Shown one piece after another: positions 1 through 8,191 of a DNA stretch of 64,000 nt. The notes under the pieces are model-generated. The model saw only the letters and a program-made list of their open reading frames with translations, did not search any database and was not told where the DNA came from. Numbering within the stretch: the stretch's first letter is position 1; every line of letters starts with the position of its first letter. Origin of the DNA: DATCMU01 sp036563245 (lineage in GTDB: Bacteria; Pseudomonadota; Alphaproteobacteria; Rhizobiales; Devosiaceae); contig DATCMU010000031.1 of the NCBI GenBank assembly GCA_036563245.1, positions 1 through 64,000 on the forward strand, given 5' to 3'. The translations under genes and the position numbers were made by a program.

Positions 1-869
1 TCGACCTGAAGATAGCCGTTATGCATCCACACCTGGGCCATGGCTGGGGTGCCGTGGGCGCAGCGGGACTGGGCGATCTCGTTTTCGTGGTGCGGGAAGA
101 TCAGGTCGATGCCGCCGCCATGGATGTCGAACTGGTGGGGATGGGCGCGACCGGCCTCGGACAACTCGTCCTTGACCGCATCCCAAAGCCACTTGTCGCT
201 CATGGCCGAGCACTCGATATGCCAGCCCGGTCGCCCGAAAATACGGATTCCGTCGAATTCCGCTTCCCAACCCGGTTGATCCGCGGTCGAGGACTTCCAG
301 AGCACAAAATCGCCGGGATTGCGCTTGTGACGATCCACCTCTACACGGGCGCCTGCCCTTTGCTCATCGAGGTCCCGGTTCGACAGCCGGCCGTAGTCCG
401 GCATCGAAGCGACGTCGAAAAGCACTTCGCCTTTAGCGACATAGGCGTGTTTTCTGTCGATCAGAATCCGGATCATCGCGATCATCTCGTCGATGGTCTC
501 GGTAGCGCGCGGCTGCTGGTCCGGTTCGAGGCAGCCGAGCGCCGTCATGTCGGCCTGGAACTGGCGGTTGGTTTCCTCGGTCAGCTCCCGGATGTCGATG
601 CCGCGCTCGCGTGCGCGGTCCATGATCTTGTCGTCGACATCGGTGATGTTGCGCACGTAGGTCACATGCTTGTCGCCATACAGATGCCGCAGCAGGCGAT
701 AGAGCACGTCGAAGACGATCACCGGCCGCGCGTTGCCGATATGGGCGTAGTCGTAGACGGTGGGGCCGCACACATACATGCGCACGTGACCCGGATCGAA
801 GGGGGTGAAATCGTCCTTTTGCCGGGTCAGCGTGTTGTAGAGCCGCAATTTCGGTTCTGCGGAAGCCAT
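1..869 (-). CDS. cysS: cysteinyl-tRNA synthetase, 3' end missing at left edge
   Basis: Class I aminoacyl-tRNA synthetase that charges tRNA-Cys in the cytosol. The reading frame is open from the ATG at 867-869 to the window edge, giving about 289 N-terminal residues; the C-terminal part with the KMSKS loop lies outside. Visible signatures are YNTLTRQK at the N-terminus, the zinc Cys in VCGPTVYDYAHIG, the HIGH-type motif HIGNAR, the NITDVDDKI segment and GWHIECSAM, which contributes zinc and active-site residues. These are diagnostic of CysRS. It stands alone, with 178 bp of apparently non-coding DNA separating its start from the DUF1284 gene. Confidence 0.96.
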   Translation of the reverse strand, partial: MASAEPKLRLYNTLTRQKDDFTPFDPGHVRMYVCGPTVYDYAHIGNARPVIVFDVLYRLLRHLYGDKHVTYVRNITDVDDKIMDRARERGIDIRELTEETNRQFQADMTALGCLEPDQQPRATETIDEMIAMIRILIDRKHAYVAKGEVLFDVASMPDYGRLSNRDLDEQRAGARVEVDRHKRNPGDFVLWKSSTADQPGWEAEFDGIRIFGRPGWHIECSAMSDKWLWDAVKDELSEAGRAHPHQFDIHGGGIDLIFPHHENEIAQSRCAHGTPAMAQVWMHNGYLQV

Positions 870-1047
870 GAAACGTCCTCGTGCCAGATGCGTTCGCGCG
901 CCGGCAGCGGGGTTCGTTTCAGTGTCCCTTGAGGATGAAGAAAACCGCGCCGCCAACCTTGGGTTAGCGGATAATGATGCAGCCGATAATGCAGATCGGG
1001 TTAACGGTTCTCATGGGCGCGCACTTTGCCCATACGGAATGACAAAA

Positions 1048-1491
1048 TCAAGTGCCTTGAGCGGGTGTTGCGATGGCCAGCCGCGCGCCCGCAAAACCCT
1101 CGGCGGCGACGCGCGAGCACAGGTCGAACCATTGGCAACCGGCGCAGGCGGAACGGATCAGGCCGCTGGCAAATGCGCGCCGCATGTCATCAAGTGTTCC
1201 GGTATCGATATGCAGGATCCGGCCCGCGACGACCGGCGCATCCAGCATGCCTTCAAGCGCGATCGCTGCCGAACGGTCCCGTTCGGCCGGGCTTTCGTTG
1301 CCGCAGTGGTCCTCGGCGGTGCCGCAAAGCGGCGCGCAGATATCATCAGGCCCGGCAACGAGGAGAATGTCCTCCCCCTTGCCGAGCCTTTGGACGATTG
1401 CATCGTAACTGGCAGTGAACGCCGGCGTGTAGCCCTTGCCCACATAGGTCAGCATGCACAACAGGTGGTGCGGCCGCAGCCGGACCGTCAA
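1048..1491 (-). CDS. DUF1284 family cysteine-rich protein
   Basis: 147-residue protein beginning with the conserved LRPHHLLCMLTY stretch that defines DUF1284; no function is established for the family. It contains several cysteines in pairs (CAPLCGT and a following EDHC; then CAGCQWFDLC), which suggests a bound metal or Fe-S cluster, although this is inference. The start appears to be TTG (1489-1491): no ATG or GTG lies suitably upstream in frame, and AGGA about 10 nt upstream, overlapping the end of bioY, serves as ribosome binding site. Only 4 nt separate it from the bioY stop, so the two genes are almost certainly co-transcribed from the bioY promoter. Confidence 0.85.
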   Translation of the reverse strand: MTVRLRPHHLLCMLTYVGKGYTPAFTASYDAIVQRLGKGEDILLVAGPDDICAPLCGTAEDHCGNESPAERDRSAAIALEGMLDAPVVAGRILHIDTGTLDDMRRAFASGLIRSACAGCQWFDLCSRVAAEGFAGARLAIATPAQGT

Positions 1492-1495
1492 GCTG

Positions 1496-2080
1496 CTATT
1501 TCCTGCCGAACACGTGGCTGAGACCGGTGGCGCCGATGGCGGCGAGCCCGATCTTGAGGGTGTCCCCGATCACGAAAGGCGCAAAGCCGAACTGAACCGC
1601 CTTCTCGACCCCGATCAGGTGGGCAAGCCATGCCGTGCCGAGGCCCATGATGATGATTTCGCCGACAACCATGGTCGCCAGGGACGTGGCGACATTGCGC
1701 GTCCAGCCCAGCTCGGCCAACCGGCCCACGATGAAGCCGGCGATTGCGAAGCCAACCAGATAGCCCGCAGTAGGCCCAACGAACACGGCGGGGCCGAACT
1801 TGAATTCGGACAGCACCGGAGCGCCGACCAGCGCGATGGCCAGCCATGCAACGATGGTCAGGGCCCCCATGCGGGCGCCGTAGAGCGCGCCGACCGCGAG
1901 AACCGCGAATGTCTGCAGGGTCATGGGCACCGGGTACATCGGAACCTGGGTCCACGAAGCAAGAGTGAGAAACACGATGCCTAGCGCAACCGCCGCGGCG
2001 CGAATGGCCAGCGAACGGTCGGCAAGGCGGAGCGGAACGAAACCCGCGCCCAGCGCGGAGGCATCGGTGAACTTGCTCAT
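1496..2080 (-). CDS. bioY: biotin transporter BioY (ECF S component)
   Basis: Integral membrane biotin-binding protein of about 194 residues with roughly six hydrophobic segments. The family signature is visible as VPMYPVPMTLQTF near the N-terminus followed by the GALYGARMGAL and GPTAGYLVGF segments. A longer frame reaches 2176, but the ATG at 2078-2080 is chosen because AAGGAGT sits 4 nt before it and the length then matches the family. No bioM/bioN energising genes are nearby; solitary BioY proteins are known in alphaproteobacteria, either working alone or sharing a distant ECF module. The downstream DUF1284 gene is probably in the same transcript. Confidence 0.93.
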   Translation of the reverse strand: MSKFTDASALGAGFVPLRLADRSLAIRAAAVALGIVFLTLASWTQVPMYPVPMTLQTFAVLAVGALYGARMGALTIVAWLAIALVGAPVLSEFKFGPAVFVGPTAGYLVGFAIAGFIVGRLAELGWTRNVATSLATMVVGEIIIMGLGTAWLAHLIGVEKAVQFGFAPFVIGDTLKIGLAAIGATGLSHVFGRK

Positions 2081-2111
2081 GGGAACTCCTTGGAATGGGT
2101 AACTGTCAGGA

Positions 2112-2139
2112 CCATTAGCAAGTGATGCGCAAGTGTCAA
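2112..2139 (-). promoter_or_regulatory. candidate sigma-70 promoter of bioY-DUF1284
   Basis: On the minus strand a consensus TTGACA (2134-2139) is followed after 16 nt by TAATGG (2112-2117), about 31 nt before the bioY start. The -35 box is perfect, while the -10 match is only fair. I did not see the TTATCTATAA-type BioR box of some alphaproteobacterial biotin genes. Confidence 0.4.
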
Positions 2140-2177
2140 CTTGACCTTTGGGTGAATTCGAAACGTCAAACGGCAAG

Positions 2178-2204
2178 AAAACGGGCGACGCGCCAGCGCC
2201 GCCC
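2178..2204 (-). terminator. possible terminator of the cytochrome c' gene
   Basis: On the minus strand, 37 nt after the cytochrome c' stop, GGGCG pairs with CGCCC around a GC-rich inner stem and is followed by GTTTTCTT. The stem is short and interrupted and the U-tract is modest, so this is a weak call. Confidence 0.3.
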
Positions 2205-2241
2205 GGGCAAGGAGGAGGTCAATGAAATGGCTCGCGCTGCC

Positions 2242-2682
2242 CTAGTTGATCGGCGCGCGATAGGTGTCGTGGCAGTTCTTGCAGGCGCCGCCCATGGCTT
2301 TCGCCGCCGCGGAATAGGCCGTGGCATCGCCCGCCCTGGCGGCGACCAGAAGCGCGGAAGCGGCCTCTTGGGCCTTGGCGAGCGCATCGGAAAAGCCGGC
2401 AGGATCGGTCCAGATATTGGGCAAGGCATGCGAATTGGGGGACGTCGAACCCTCGGGGAAGAGATCCCCCACCTTGGCGAAGTCGTCCACGAGTTCCTGG
2501 GCAAGGCTCACCGCCTCGTCGCCGGAAGCGGAAAACGCCGCCCTGAGCGCCTTGCCGTTCGCTTTCATCAGCTCGATGCGGGCGGATACCGGATCGGACA
2601 TGTCATCGGCGAAGCTCGCCGCGGACACGCCAACCATTGCGATACCGGCCACTGCCAGAACAGAAATTCTCGTCAAAGACAT
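2242..2682 (-). CDS. cytochrome c' (c-type, CxxCH near C-terminus)
   Basis: Periplasmic class II c-type cytochrome of 146 residues. A signal peptide (about residues 1-25, ending SAASFA) precedes an all-helical body, and the single haem site CKNCH (Cys134, Cys137, His138) lies close to the C-terminus followed by DTYR, the arrangement typical of cytochrome c'. Members bind NO or CO and protect against nitrosative stress in some bacteria; the role here is not shown by context. The longer frame to 2796 adds a non-signal-like N-terminus, so the ATG at 2680-2682 is preferred. The neighbours (bioY, an FAA hydrolase) are unrelated; maturation would use the ccm operon at the right end of the window. 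Confidence 0.9.
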   Translation of the reverse strand: MSLTRISVLAVAGIAMVGVSAASFADDMSDPVSARIELMKANGKALRAAFSASGDEAVSLAQELVDDFAKVGDLFPEGSTSPNSHALPNIWTDPAGFSDALAKAQEAASALLVAARAGDATAYSAAAKAMGGACKNCHDTYRAPIN

Positions 2683-2835
2683 GCGGTCCCCTTTCGCCTC
2701 CGACCATGATTGTCGACCTGGCCGGCCCTGGCCATCGATCGACTTCGCAAAACCATAGCCGAGGACTGGCTTGGGGATAATGCGCGGCGAGCGCACGCTT
2801 TCTGAATTTGGGTCAACTAAACGTGAGGTGGCAAT

Positions 2836-3846
2836 TCATTTGCCGCCACCGATGGATACGGTCTGCTCGATCGCGCCGAAAAGGGAACGTTCCAGTTCGT
2901 CGTAGGCGGCGATGCGCACCCGGTCGCCGCCCTTGAGAAAAGGGGTGCGGGGCTTGTCGAATTTCGCCCGCTCCGCGGTTCGCGCCTCGGCGATGGAGGC
3001 GAAGCCTGTGCCGTCGCGTTTGATGGGCAGCACTTCGTCGTGGGAATTGGCGATGGTGCCCGAACCGATCACCGTTCCCGCGCTCAGGGCGCGTGTGCTG
3101 GCGGCCGCCATGACCAGATCGGCGAAATCGAAGTGCATGTCGCGCCCGGCATCGGGCTGGCCGAACAGGGTATCGTTCACATGAACCCGGACACGCGCGG
3201 AGAGACGATTGTCGCGCCAGGCGACCCCGAGTTCATCGGGGGTCGAGACGACGGGCGCGAAGGCGGCACCCGGCTTGGAGTGGAAGAAGCCGAAGCCGTT
3301 GCGCAGGTCGTCTCCCACAAGACGACGAAAGGTGACGTCGTTGCACAGCGCGACGAGCCGGATTGCGGATGCAGCGGTCTTCTTGTCTGCACCGGCCGGC
3401 ACCGGGCCGACGATTACGGCGACTTCTGCCTCGAAATCGACGCCGACGTCCTCGGACGGGGCGCGAATGGGATCGGCCGGCGCGGCGAATGCATCGCTCG
3501 CGCCCTGTTGCAGAAGCGGATCGGCTTCGCTGAGCGCCGGCCCCGCCTCGCCCTTGAGGGCCCGCACGCGTTCGAGATGGCCGAGATAGCCGGCGCCGTC
3601 TATGAACCGGTAGGCGCGCGGCAGGGGCGCCATGGCGCTGGAAGCATCGAATGGCTGGCCCGCGATGGCTCCCGTCCGCAAATCGTCCGACAGGCGGCGG
3701 AGCGCGTCGAGCACCCGCGGCCAGTCGTCCAGCGCGGCCTGCAGGCTGGGTGCGATGCGGGCGGCCGAAACGAAGGACTTCATATCCGCCGAGATCACCA
3801 CGAGTTGACCGTCAGGGCGTCCATTTCTCAAAGTCGCGAGTTTCAT
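2836..3846 (-). CDS. fumarylacetoacetate hydrolase family protein
   Basis: 336-residue enzyme of the FAA hydrolase fold, which cleaves C-C bonds in beta-diketo acids with a bound divalent metal. The metal-binding acidic region is seen in VDFEAEVAVIVG (about residues 138-149), and the VALCNDVTFRR, GFGFFHSKPG and SAGTVIGSGTIAN segments match the subgroup often annotated as fumarylacetoacetase-like in alphaproteobacteria. Tyrosine catabolism is the usual assignment, but no hmgA or maiA is adjacent, so the exact substrate is not decided by the sequence. The ATG at 3844-3846 begins MKLATLRNG, the usual family start. Confidence 0.88.
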   Translation of the reverse strand: MKLATLRNGRPDGQLVVISADMKSFVSAARIAPSLQAALDDWPRVLDALRRLSDDLRTGAIAGQPFDASSAMAPLPRAYRFIDGAGYLGHLERVRALKGEAGPALSEADPLLQQGASDAFAAPADPIRAPSEDVGVDFEAEVAVIVGPVPAGADKKTAASAIRLVALCNDVTFRRLVGDDLRNGFGFFHSKPGAAFAPVVSTPDELGVAWRDNRLSARVRVHVNDTLFGQPDAGRDMHFDFADLVMAAASTRALSAGTVIGSGTIANSHDEVLPIKRDGTGFASIAEARTAERAKFDKPRTPFLKGGDRVRIAAYDELERSLFGAIEQTVSIGGGK

Positions 3847-4000
3847 GTGGCCAATCCGTGCTAGGTTCGGGGCTGAGGATTTTTGAATCGTTCAGCTTGG
3901 GTACATGAAGGCTAGCGCATTGATTGCCACAATTCTCTAAATCTGCCCCCTTTTCGGACGTATTTTGGCGGATATCACGGACGGGGACGGACCAGAACGG

Positions 4001-5113
4001 ATGCATGACCGAGTGAAAACGGGTTTGCGCCTCGTCGCGTTGTTCCTGGCGCTGGCGGTTGGCGCCGGCGACGTCGCGCTGGCGCAGACCGCGGACTGTA
4101 CGCGCCTCGCCTCCACGATCAGGGCGTTCGACAACAACCGCGACTATCGCTCGTATCAGTCGAACCTGCAAAGCCTACAGGCGCTGGGTGACGAACTGCG
4201 CAGTCTCAATACCAGTTTCGTGCGCAATGGCTGCCAGGCCCAGATCAATGCCGGCCAGCGGCTATCGGTGCCCTGCCAGGTGTTCGCGCGCCGCATCACC
4301 AGGGCGCAGGCGAACTACGCCTCCCTCTCCGACAGGGTGCAGAATGGGCAGGCCCTCGTCGCGCAACGCCAGCAGTTGGTGCAGCGTTACAACGCCCTGC
4401 AGTGCCAGAGTGGATCGAGCGCGACAGTCACCAACGAGCCCCTGCGGCGGCGCAATTTTCTCGAGCAGTTGTTCGACACGCTGAGCGGGGGCAACGGCGG
4501 GACCGGGCCCGGCTTCAACGGCGGTTTCAATAACTGGGGCAACATGTCGACCGTGCGCACGGTGTGCGTGAGATCCTGCGACGGCTACTACTGGCCCGTC
4601 AGTTTCTCCACCACGACGGATTATCTGCAGCAGGATGCCGCGCAATGCCAGCAGCAGTGTCCCAATGCCGACGTTCAACTCTATTACTACGACAATCCCG
4701 GGCAGGAACCCTCGGACATGGTGTCGATCAACGGCCAGCCCTATACCGATCTGCCCAATGCCTTCCGCTATCGCAGCGAATATGACGCATCGTGCACCTG
4801 CAAGCCCGACATCAGCTATGGCACAATCACCGTTGCCGGGAGCGGCGCACAGTCTCGCGCGATGATCGACTTCTCCGGCACCTCGTTCCCGATGCCGATG
4901 CGCGATCCGCGCGCGTCGACCACGGCTGTCGTCGCCAAGCTCATCCAGGTGCCCCTGCCCCGTCCGCGCCCGGACCCGGAGGCGGACACCCCCGTTCAGA
5001 GCGCGCTGAAGTCGACGAGCCCCGGCGAGCGGCTGGTCAGGTTCGGCGACCGGATCGTCAGGATAGTCGGTCCAGACACGCCCTACGCCCGAGTAGCGGC
5101 AAAAGGCTCTTGA
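4001..5113 (+). CDS. exported DUF2865 family protein
   Basis: 370-residue exported protein. Starting at the ATG at 4001, a positively charged n-region (HDRVKTG) leads into a hydrophobic signal sequence ending ALAQ. A helical region rich in Gln and Arg follows (residues about 30-150), then a Gly/Asn-rich linker and the cysteine-containing DUF2865 core, with VCVRSCDGYYWPVSFSTT and an AQCQQQCP segment. A TTG start at 3965 is possible, but would bury the signal peptide behind 12 residues. The function is unknown. DUF2865 proteins are typical of Hyphomicrobiales, and their C-terminal region often carries proline-rich stretches, seen here as PLPRPRPDPE. Its 3' end overlaps the end of gltX on the other strand. 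Confidence 0.85.
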   Translation: MHDRVKTGLRLVALFLALAVGAGDVALAQTADCTRLASTIRAFDNNRDYRSYQSNLQSLQALGDELRSLNTSFVRNGCQAQINAGQRLSVPCQVFARRITRAQANYASLSDRVQNGQALVAQRQQLVQRYNALQCQSGSSATVTNEPLRRRNFLEQLFDTLSGGNGGTGPGFNGGFNNWGNMSTVRTVCVRSCDGYYWPVSFSTTTDYLQQDAAQCQQQCPNADVQLYYYDNPGQEPSDMVSINGQPYTDLPNAFRYRSEYDASCTCKPDISYGTITVAGSGAQSRAMIDFSGTSFPMPMRDPRASTTAVVAKLIQVPLPRPRPDPEADTPVQSALKSTSPGERLVRFGDRIVRIVGPDTPYARVAAKGS

Positions 5114-6383
5114 GTTCGGGGCCGTCTTCGCGGCCCGTCAAGGCAAGGCGCAGCGGCATGAACAGGGCCTTGCCCTTGCGGCCGGTCGCCTGCTTGAGCG
5201 CCGAGGTCCAGGCCGAGAACGTCGTTTCGTCGTAGGGTTCGGGCGGCAGAAAATCGCGCGCCCGATCGATGAACTCGCGATCCTCCGGCCCGATTACCGG
5301 CGTCACCGGCCCCCGCACCAGGACGGCGAGGTCCGAAATCTCGGAAAAGCGCTTCAGGTTTGGCCGCAGAGCTTCCCACAGGGCGGCATCATCGAGCCCG
5401 ATTTGCCCGAGGCGGCCACGCGCCCTCTCGAAGGGCATGGCGTGCAGGATGCGGGCATTGAGCGTCTCAAGTTCCCGCGGGTCATAGCGGGCTGGCCCCT
5501 GGGACACCTTCGACAGGTCGAAATGCGCCGCCAGTTCGGCAAGGTCCGCCATCGGTTCGGGCGCAAGGCTCGTGCCGGTCAGGGTCGCCATGATGGCCAC
5601 GGCCATCGGCTCATATCCGTCGGCGCGCAGGTGCTCGATCGACAACGATCCAAGGCGCTTGGAAAGGCCCTGCCCGTGCTCGTCGGTGAGAAGGTTGTGG
5701 TGGGCGAATGTCGGTGGCGTCGCGCCCAGCGCCTCGAAGATCTCGATCTGGGTGCCGGTGTTGGAGACGTGGTCCTCGCCACGGATGACATGGGTTATGC
5801 CAAGATCGATGTCGTCGACTACCGAGGGGAGCGTATAAAGGAAGCTCCCGTCCTCGCGCACCAGCACCGGGTCGGACATGGACGCCGTGTTCACCGTCTG
5901 CTCGCCGCGGATCAGGTCGTTGAACACCACCGGCTTGCCATCGAGCCGGAAACGCCAGTGCGGGCGGCGGCCTTCCGCCTCGAGGCGCGCACGATCCTCG
6001 TCGGTGAGCCTCAGGGCGGCGCGGTCGTAGATCGGTGGACGGCCCAACGCACGCGCACGAGCGCGCCGGCGATCCAGTTCATCGGCGGTCTCGTAGCATG
6101 GATAGAGCCGGCCGGCGGCGACCAGCCTGTCACGTGCATTCTGATAGAGCGCAACGCGCGACGACTGACGCACAACGGCATCGGGTGTCACACCGACCCA
6201 TGCAAGATCGCGCTCGATTCCGTCGGCGAATTCGCGCGTCGAGCGCTCCGTGTCCGTGTCATCGAACCGCAGGATGAACCTGCCCGATTGCCCAAGGGCA
6301 AACAGCTGGTTGAACAGGGCTGTACGCAAGTTGCCCAGATGGATGCGACCGGTAGGTGAAGGCGCAAACCGAACGATGGTCAT
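5058..6383 (-). CDS. gltX: glutamyl-tRNA synthetase
   Basis: Class I synthetase of 441 residues charging tRNA with glutamate. The nucleotide-binding HIGH motif reads HLGN (residues 15-18) after FAPSPTGR, and the KMSKS loop is the variant LSKRLGS (240-246). FDDTD and the VIRGEDHVSNT segment are also typical. Alphaproteobacteria commonly carry two gltX genes; this one is slightly short (441 versus about 470 residues), resembling the second paralogue. Its start overlaps the nadE stop by 4 bp (ATGA), implying translational coupling. Its last 56 bp overlap the 3' end of the convergent DUF2865 gene. Confidence 0.95.
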   Translation of the reverse strand: MTIVRFAPSPTGRIHLGNLRTALFNQLFALGQSGRFILRFDDTDTERSTREFADGIERDLAWVGVTPDAVVRQSSRVALYQNARDRLVAAGRLYPCYETADELDRRRARARALGRPPIYDRAALRLTDEDRARLEAEGRRPHWRFRLDGKPVVFNDLIRGEQTVNTASMSDPVLVREDGSFLYTLPSVVDDIDLGITHVIRGEDHVSNTGTQIEIFEALGATPPTFAHHNLLTDEHGQGLSKRLGSLSIEHLRADGYEPMAVAIMATLTGTSLAPEPMADLAELAAHFDLSKVSQGPARYDPRELETLNARILHAMPFERARGRLGQIGLDDAALWEALRPNLKRFSEISDLAVLVRGPVTPVIGPEDREFIDRARDFLPPEPYDETTFSAWTSALKQATGRKGKALFMPLRLALTGREDGPELKSLLPLLGRRACLDRLS

Positions 6384-8050
6384 TTGGGCCCGCTTTCGTC
6401 GCGATAACCGTTGGTGACAGGATATTTGCGCCCCACCCCGAACGCCTTCGGGGTGAGCTTGACGCCGGGGCCGGCCTGCCGGCGCTTGTATTCGGCGAGG
6501 TAGACCATGCGCTCGATCCGCCGCACAAGGGCTGGATCGAAACCGCGATCGACGATTTCGGCTATGGACACTTCTTCCTCGATCAGGCCGGTCAGGATGG
6601 CGTCAAGCACCGGATAGGGCGGCAGGCTCTGCTGATCGGTCTGCCCTTCGCGCAGTTCCGCGCTGGGCGCCTTGTCGATAATTGCCTGCGGGATCACCTC
6701 GCCTTCGGGCCCGAGACAATCGCCCGGCAGATGCGTGTTGCGCCATGCGGCCAGGTGGTAGACCTGCATCTTGAGCATGTCCTTGATCGGGTTGAAGCCG
6801 CCATTCATGTCGCCATAGATAGTGGCATAGCCGACCGCCATTTCCGACTTGTTGCCGGTGGTCAGGAGCATGTGGCCGAACTTGTTCGAGATCGCCATCA
6901 GCGTAAGGCCGCGCATGCGCGCCTGAATGTTTTCCTCTGTGATGTCTGGGTCGCGCCCGGCGAACATGGCCGCAAGAGAGGCATTGACCCCCTCCACGCC
7001 CTGGCCGATTTCGACCACGTCGTAGTGTACGCCAAGCCGGCGCGCGCAGTCTTCGGCGTCGCGCAGGCTTTCCGCTGACGTGAAACGATAGGGCAACATC
7101 ACGCAGTGGACGTTTTCCGGGCCAAACGCATCGACGGCAATCGCGGCCGTCACCGCGGAATCAATGCCGCCGCTCAGCCCGATCACCACCGACTTGAAGC
7201 CGTTCTTGTGCACGTAGTCGCGCAAACCCAGGACCGCCGCACGCCAGGGCGCCTCGTCAGTTGAGACCAGGGGACGCACTTCCCCCCTGGTGCATCGCCA
7301 ACCCTCGGGCCGCTTCTCCCAGTCGGACACCACCAGGTCGGGCTCGAACGAGACGCCCTGGAAAACCGTGGCGCCGTCTGGATGCATTGCAAAGGACGCA
7401 CCGTCGAACACAAGTTCGTCCTGTCCGCCCACCTGATTGAGGTAGATCAGCGGCAGCCCTGTCCCGGTGACCCTTTGACGCACCACTTCCTCGCGGGTCC
7501 GGTGCCTGTTGCGCCAATAAGGGGAGCCATTGGGACAAATGAGCAGTTCGGCCCCCGCCGCCTTGAGCGCGTCGCAAACCGGCGCGTGCCAGATGTCCTC
7601 GCAGATCGGTATGCCGATACTGATGCCCATGACGCTGATAGGCTCGGGAAGCGGACCCTGGCCGAAATAGCGCTTCTCATAGAAGACGTCATTGTTGGGC
7701 AGTTCGCGCTTGAGGCGCACGTCGATGATCGCGCCATCCTCGATCTGAAGGACCGCATTGTAGAGCGTACCACCCGAGACCCACACCGTGGGCATGAGCA
7801 CGCAGATGCCGCGGCCCACGGTCTGGCTGGCGAAGGTGCGCGCCGTATCCAGGGTATCGGCGACGAAACGGGGCTTGAAGAGCAGATCCTCGGGGAAGTA
7901 GCCAGTCAGGAACAACTCGGAGAACAGGAGGATATCGGCACCCGCAGCCTGCGCCCGATCGAGGGTTTCCAGGGCAAGCGCGAGATTGTCCTTGAGCGCG
8001 CCGACCCTGGGGTTGAGCTGCGCAAGGGCGATACGAAGTTTGTCGGTCAC
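6380..8050 (-). CDS. nadE: glutamine-dependent NAD+ synthetase
   Basis: Last step of NAD+ synthesis: ATP-dependent amidation of nicotinic acid adenine dinucleotide with glutamine as nitrogen donor. The N-terminal nitrilase-type glutaminase has its Glu-Lys-Cys triad near Glu45 (SELFLTGY), Lys114 (RLKREL) and Cys150 (PICEDIW). The C-terminal synthetase carries the ATP-pyrophosphatase P-loop SGGIDSA (293-299) and TTGNKSEMAVGYATIYGD. The start is GTG at 8048-8050, 556 residues, with a GGCAGG ribosome binding site; the longer frame to 8158 adds unrelated sequence. It is the first gene of a two-gene unit with gltX. Confidence 0.96.
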   Translation of the reverse strand: MTDKLRIALAQLNPRVGALKDNLALALETLDRAQAAGADILLFSELFLTGYFPEDLLFKPRFVADTLDTARTFASQTVGRGICVLMPTVWVSGGTLYNAVLQIEDGAIIDVRLKRELPNNDVFYEKRYFGQGPLPEPISVMGISIGIPICEDIWHAPVCDALKAAGAELLICPNGSPYWRNRHRTREEVVRQRVTGTGLPLIYLNQVGGQDELVFDGASFAMHPDGATVFQGVSFEPDLVVSDWEKRPEGWRCTRGEVRPLVSTDEAPWRAAVLGLRDYVHKNGFKSVVIGLSGGIDSAVTAAIAVDAFGPENVHCVMLPYRFTSAESLRDAEDCARRLGVHYDVVEIGQGVEGVNASLAAMFAGRDPDITEENIQARMRGLTLMAISNKFGHMLLTTGNKSEMAVGYATIYGDMNGGFNPIKDMLKMQVYHLAAWRNTHLPGDCLGPEGEVIPQAIIDKAPSAELREGQTDQQSLPPYPVLDAILTGLIEEEVSIAEIVDRGFDPALVRRIERMVYLAEYKRRQAGPGVKLTPKAFGVGRKYPVTNGYRDESGPK

Positions 8051-8191
8051 GGATACCTGCCCCGCTCGAATCGCGTGCCGTCGGACGTGATGCGCGACCC
8101 GGCACGCCTGCCGGTTGAAACGGCGGCAAGACTTATCCTGCCCGCCCCCCGCCCGCAAGCTTTGAGGGGAACGGGTGCGGGTTAAGTTAGA

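Noticed and set aside
2081..2241. BioR operator in front of bioY
   Set aside because: No TTATCTATAA-like sequence; only a general promoter can be supported.
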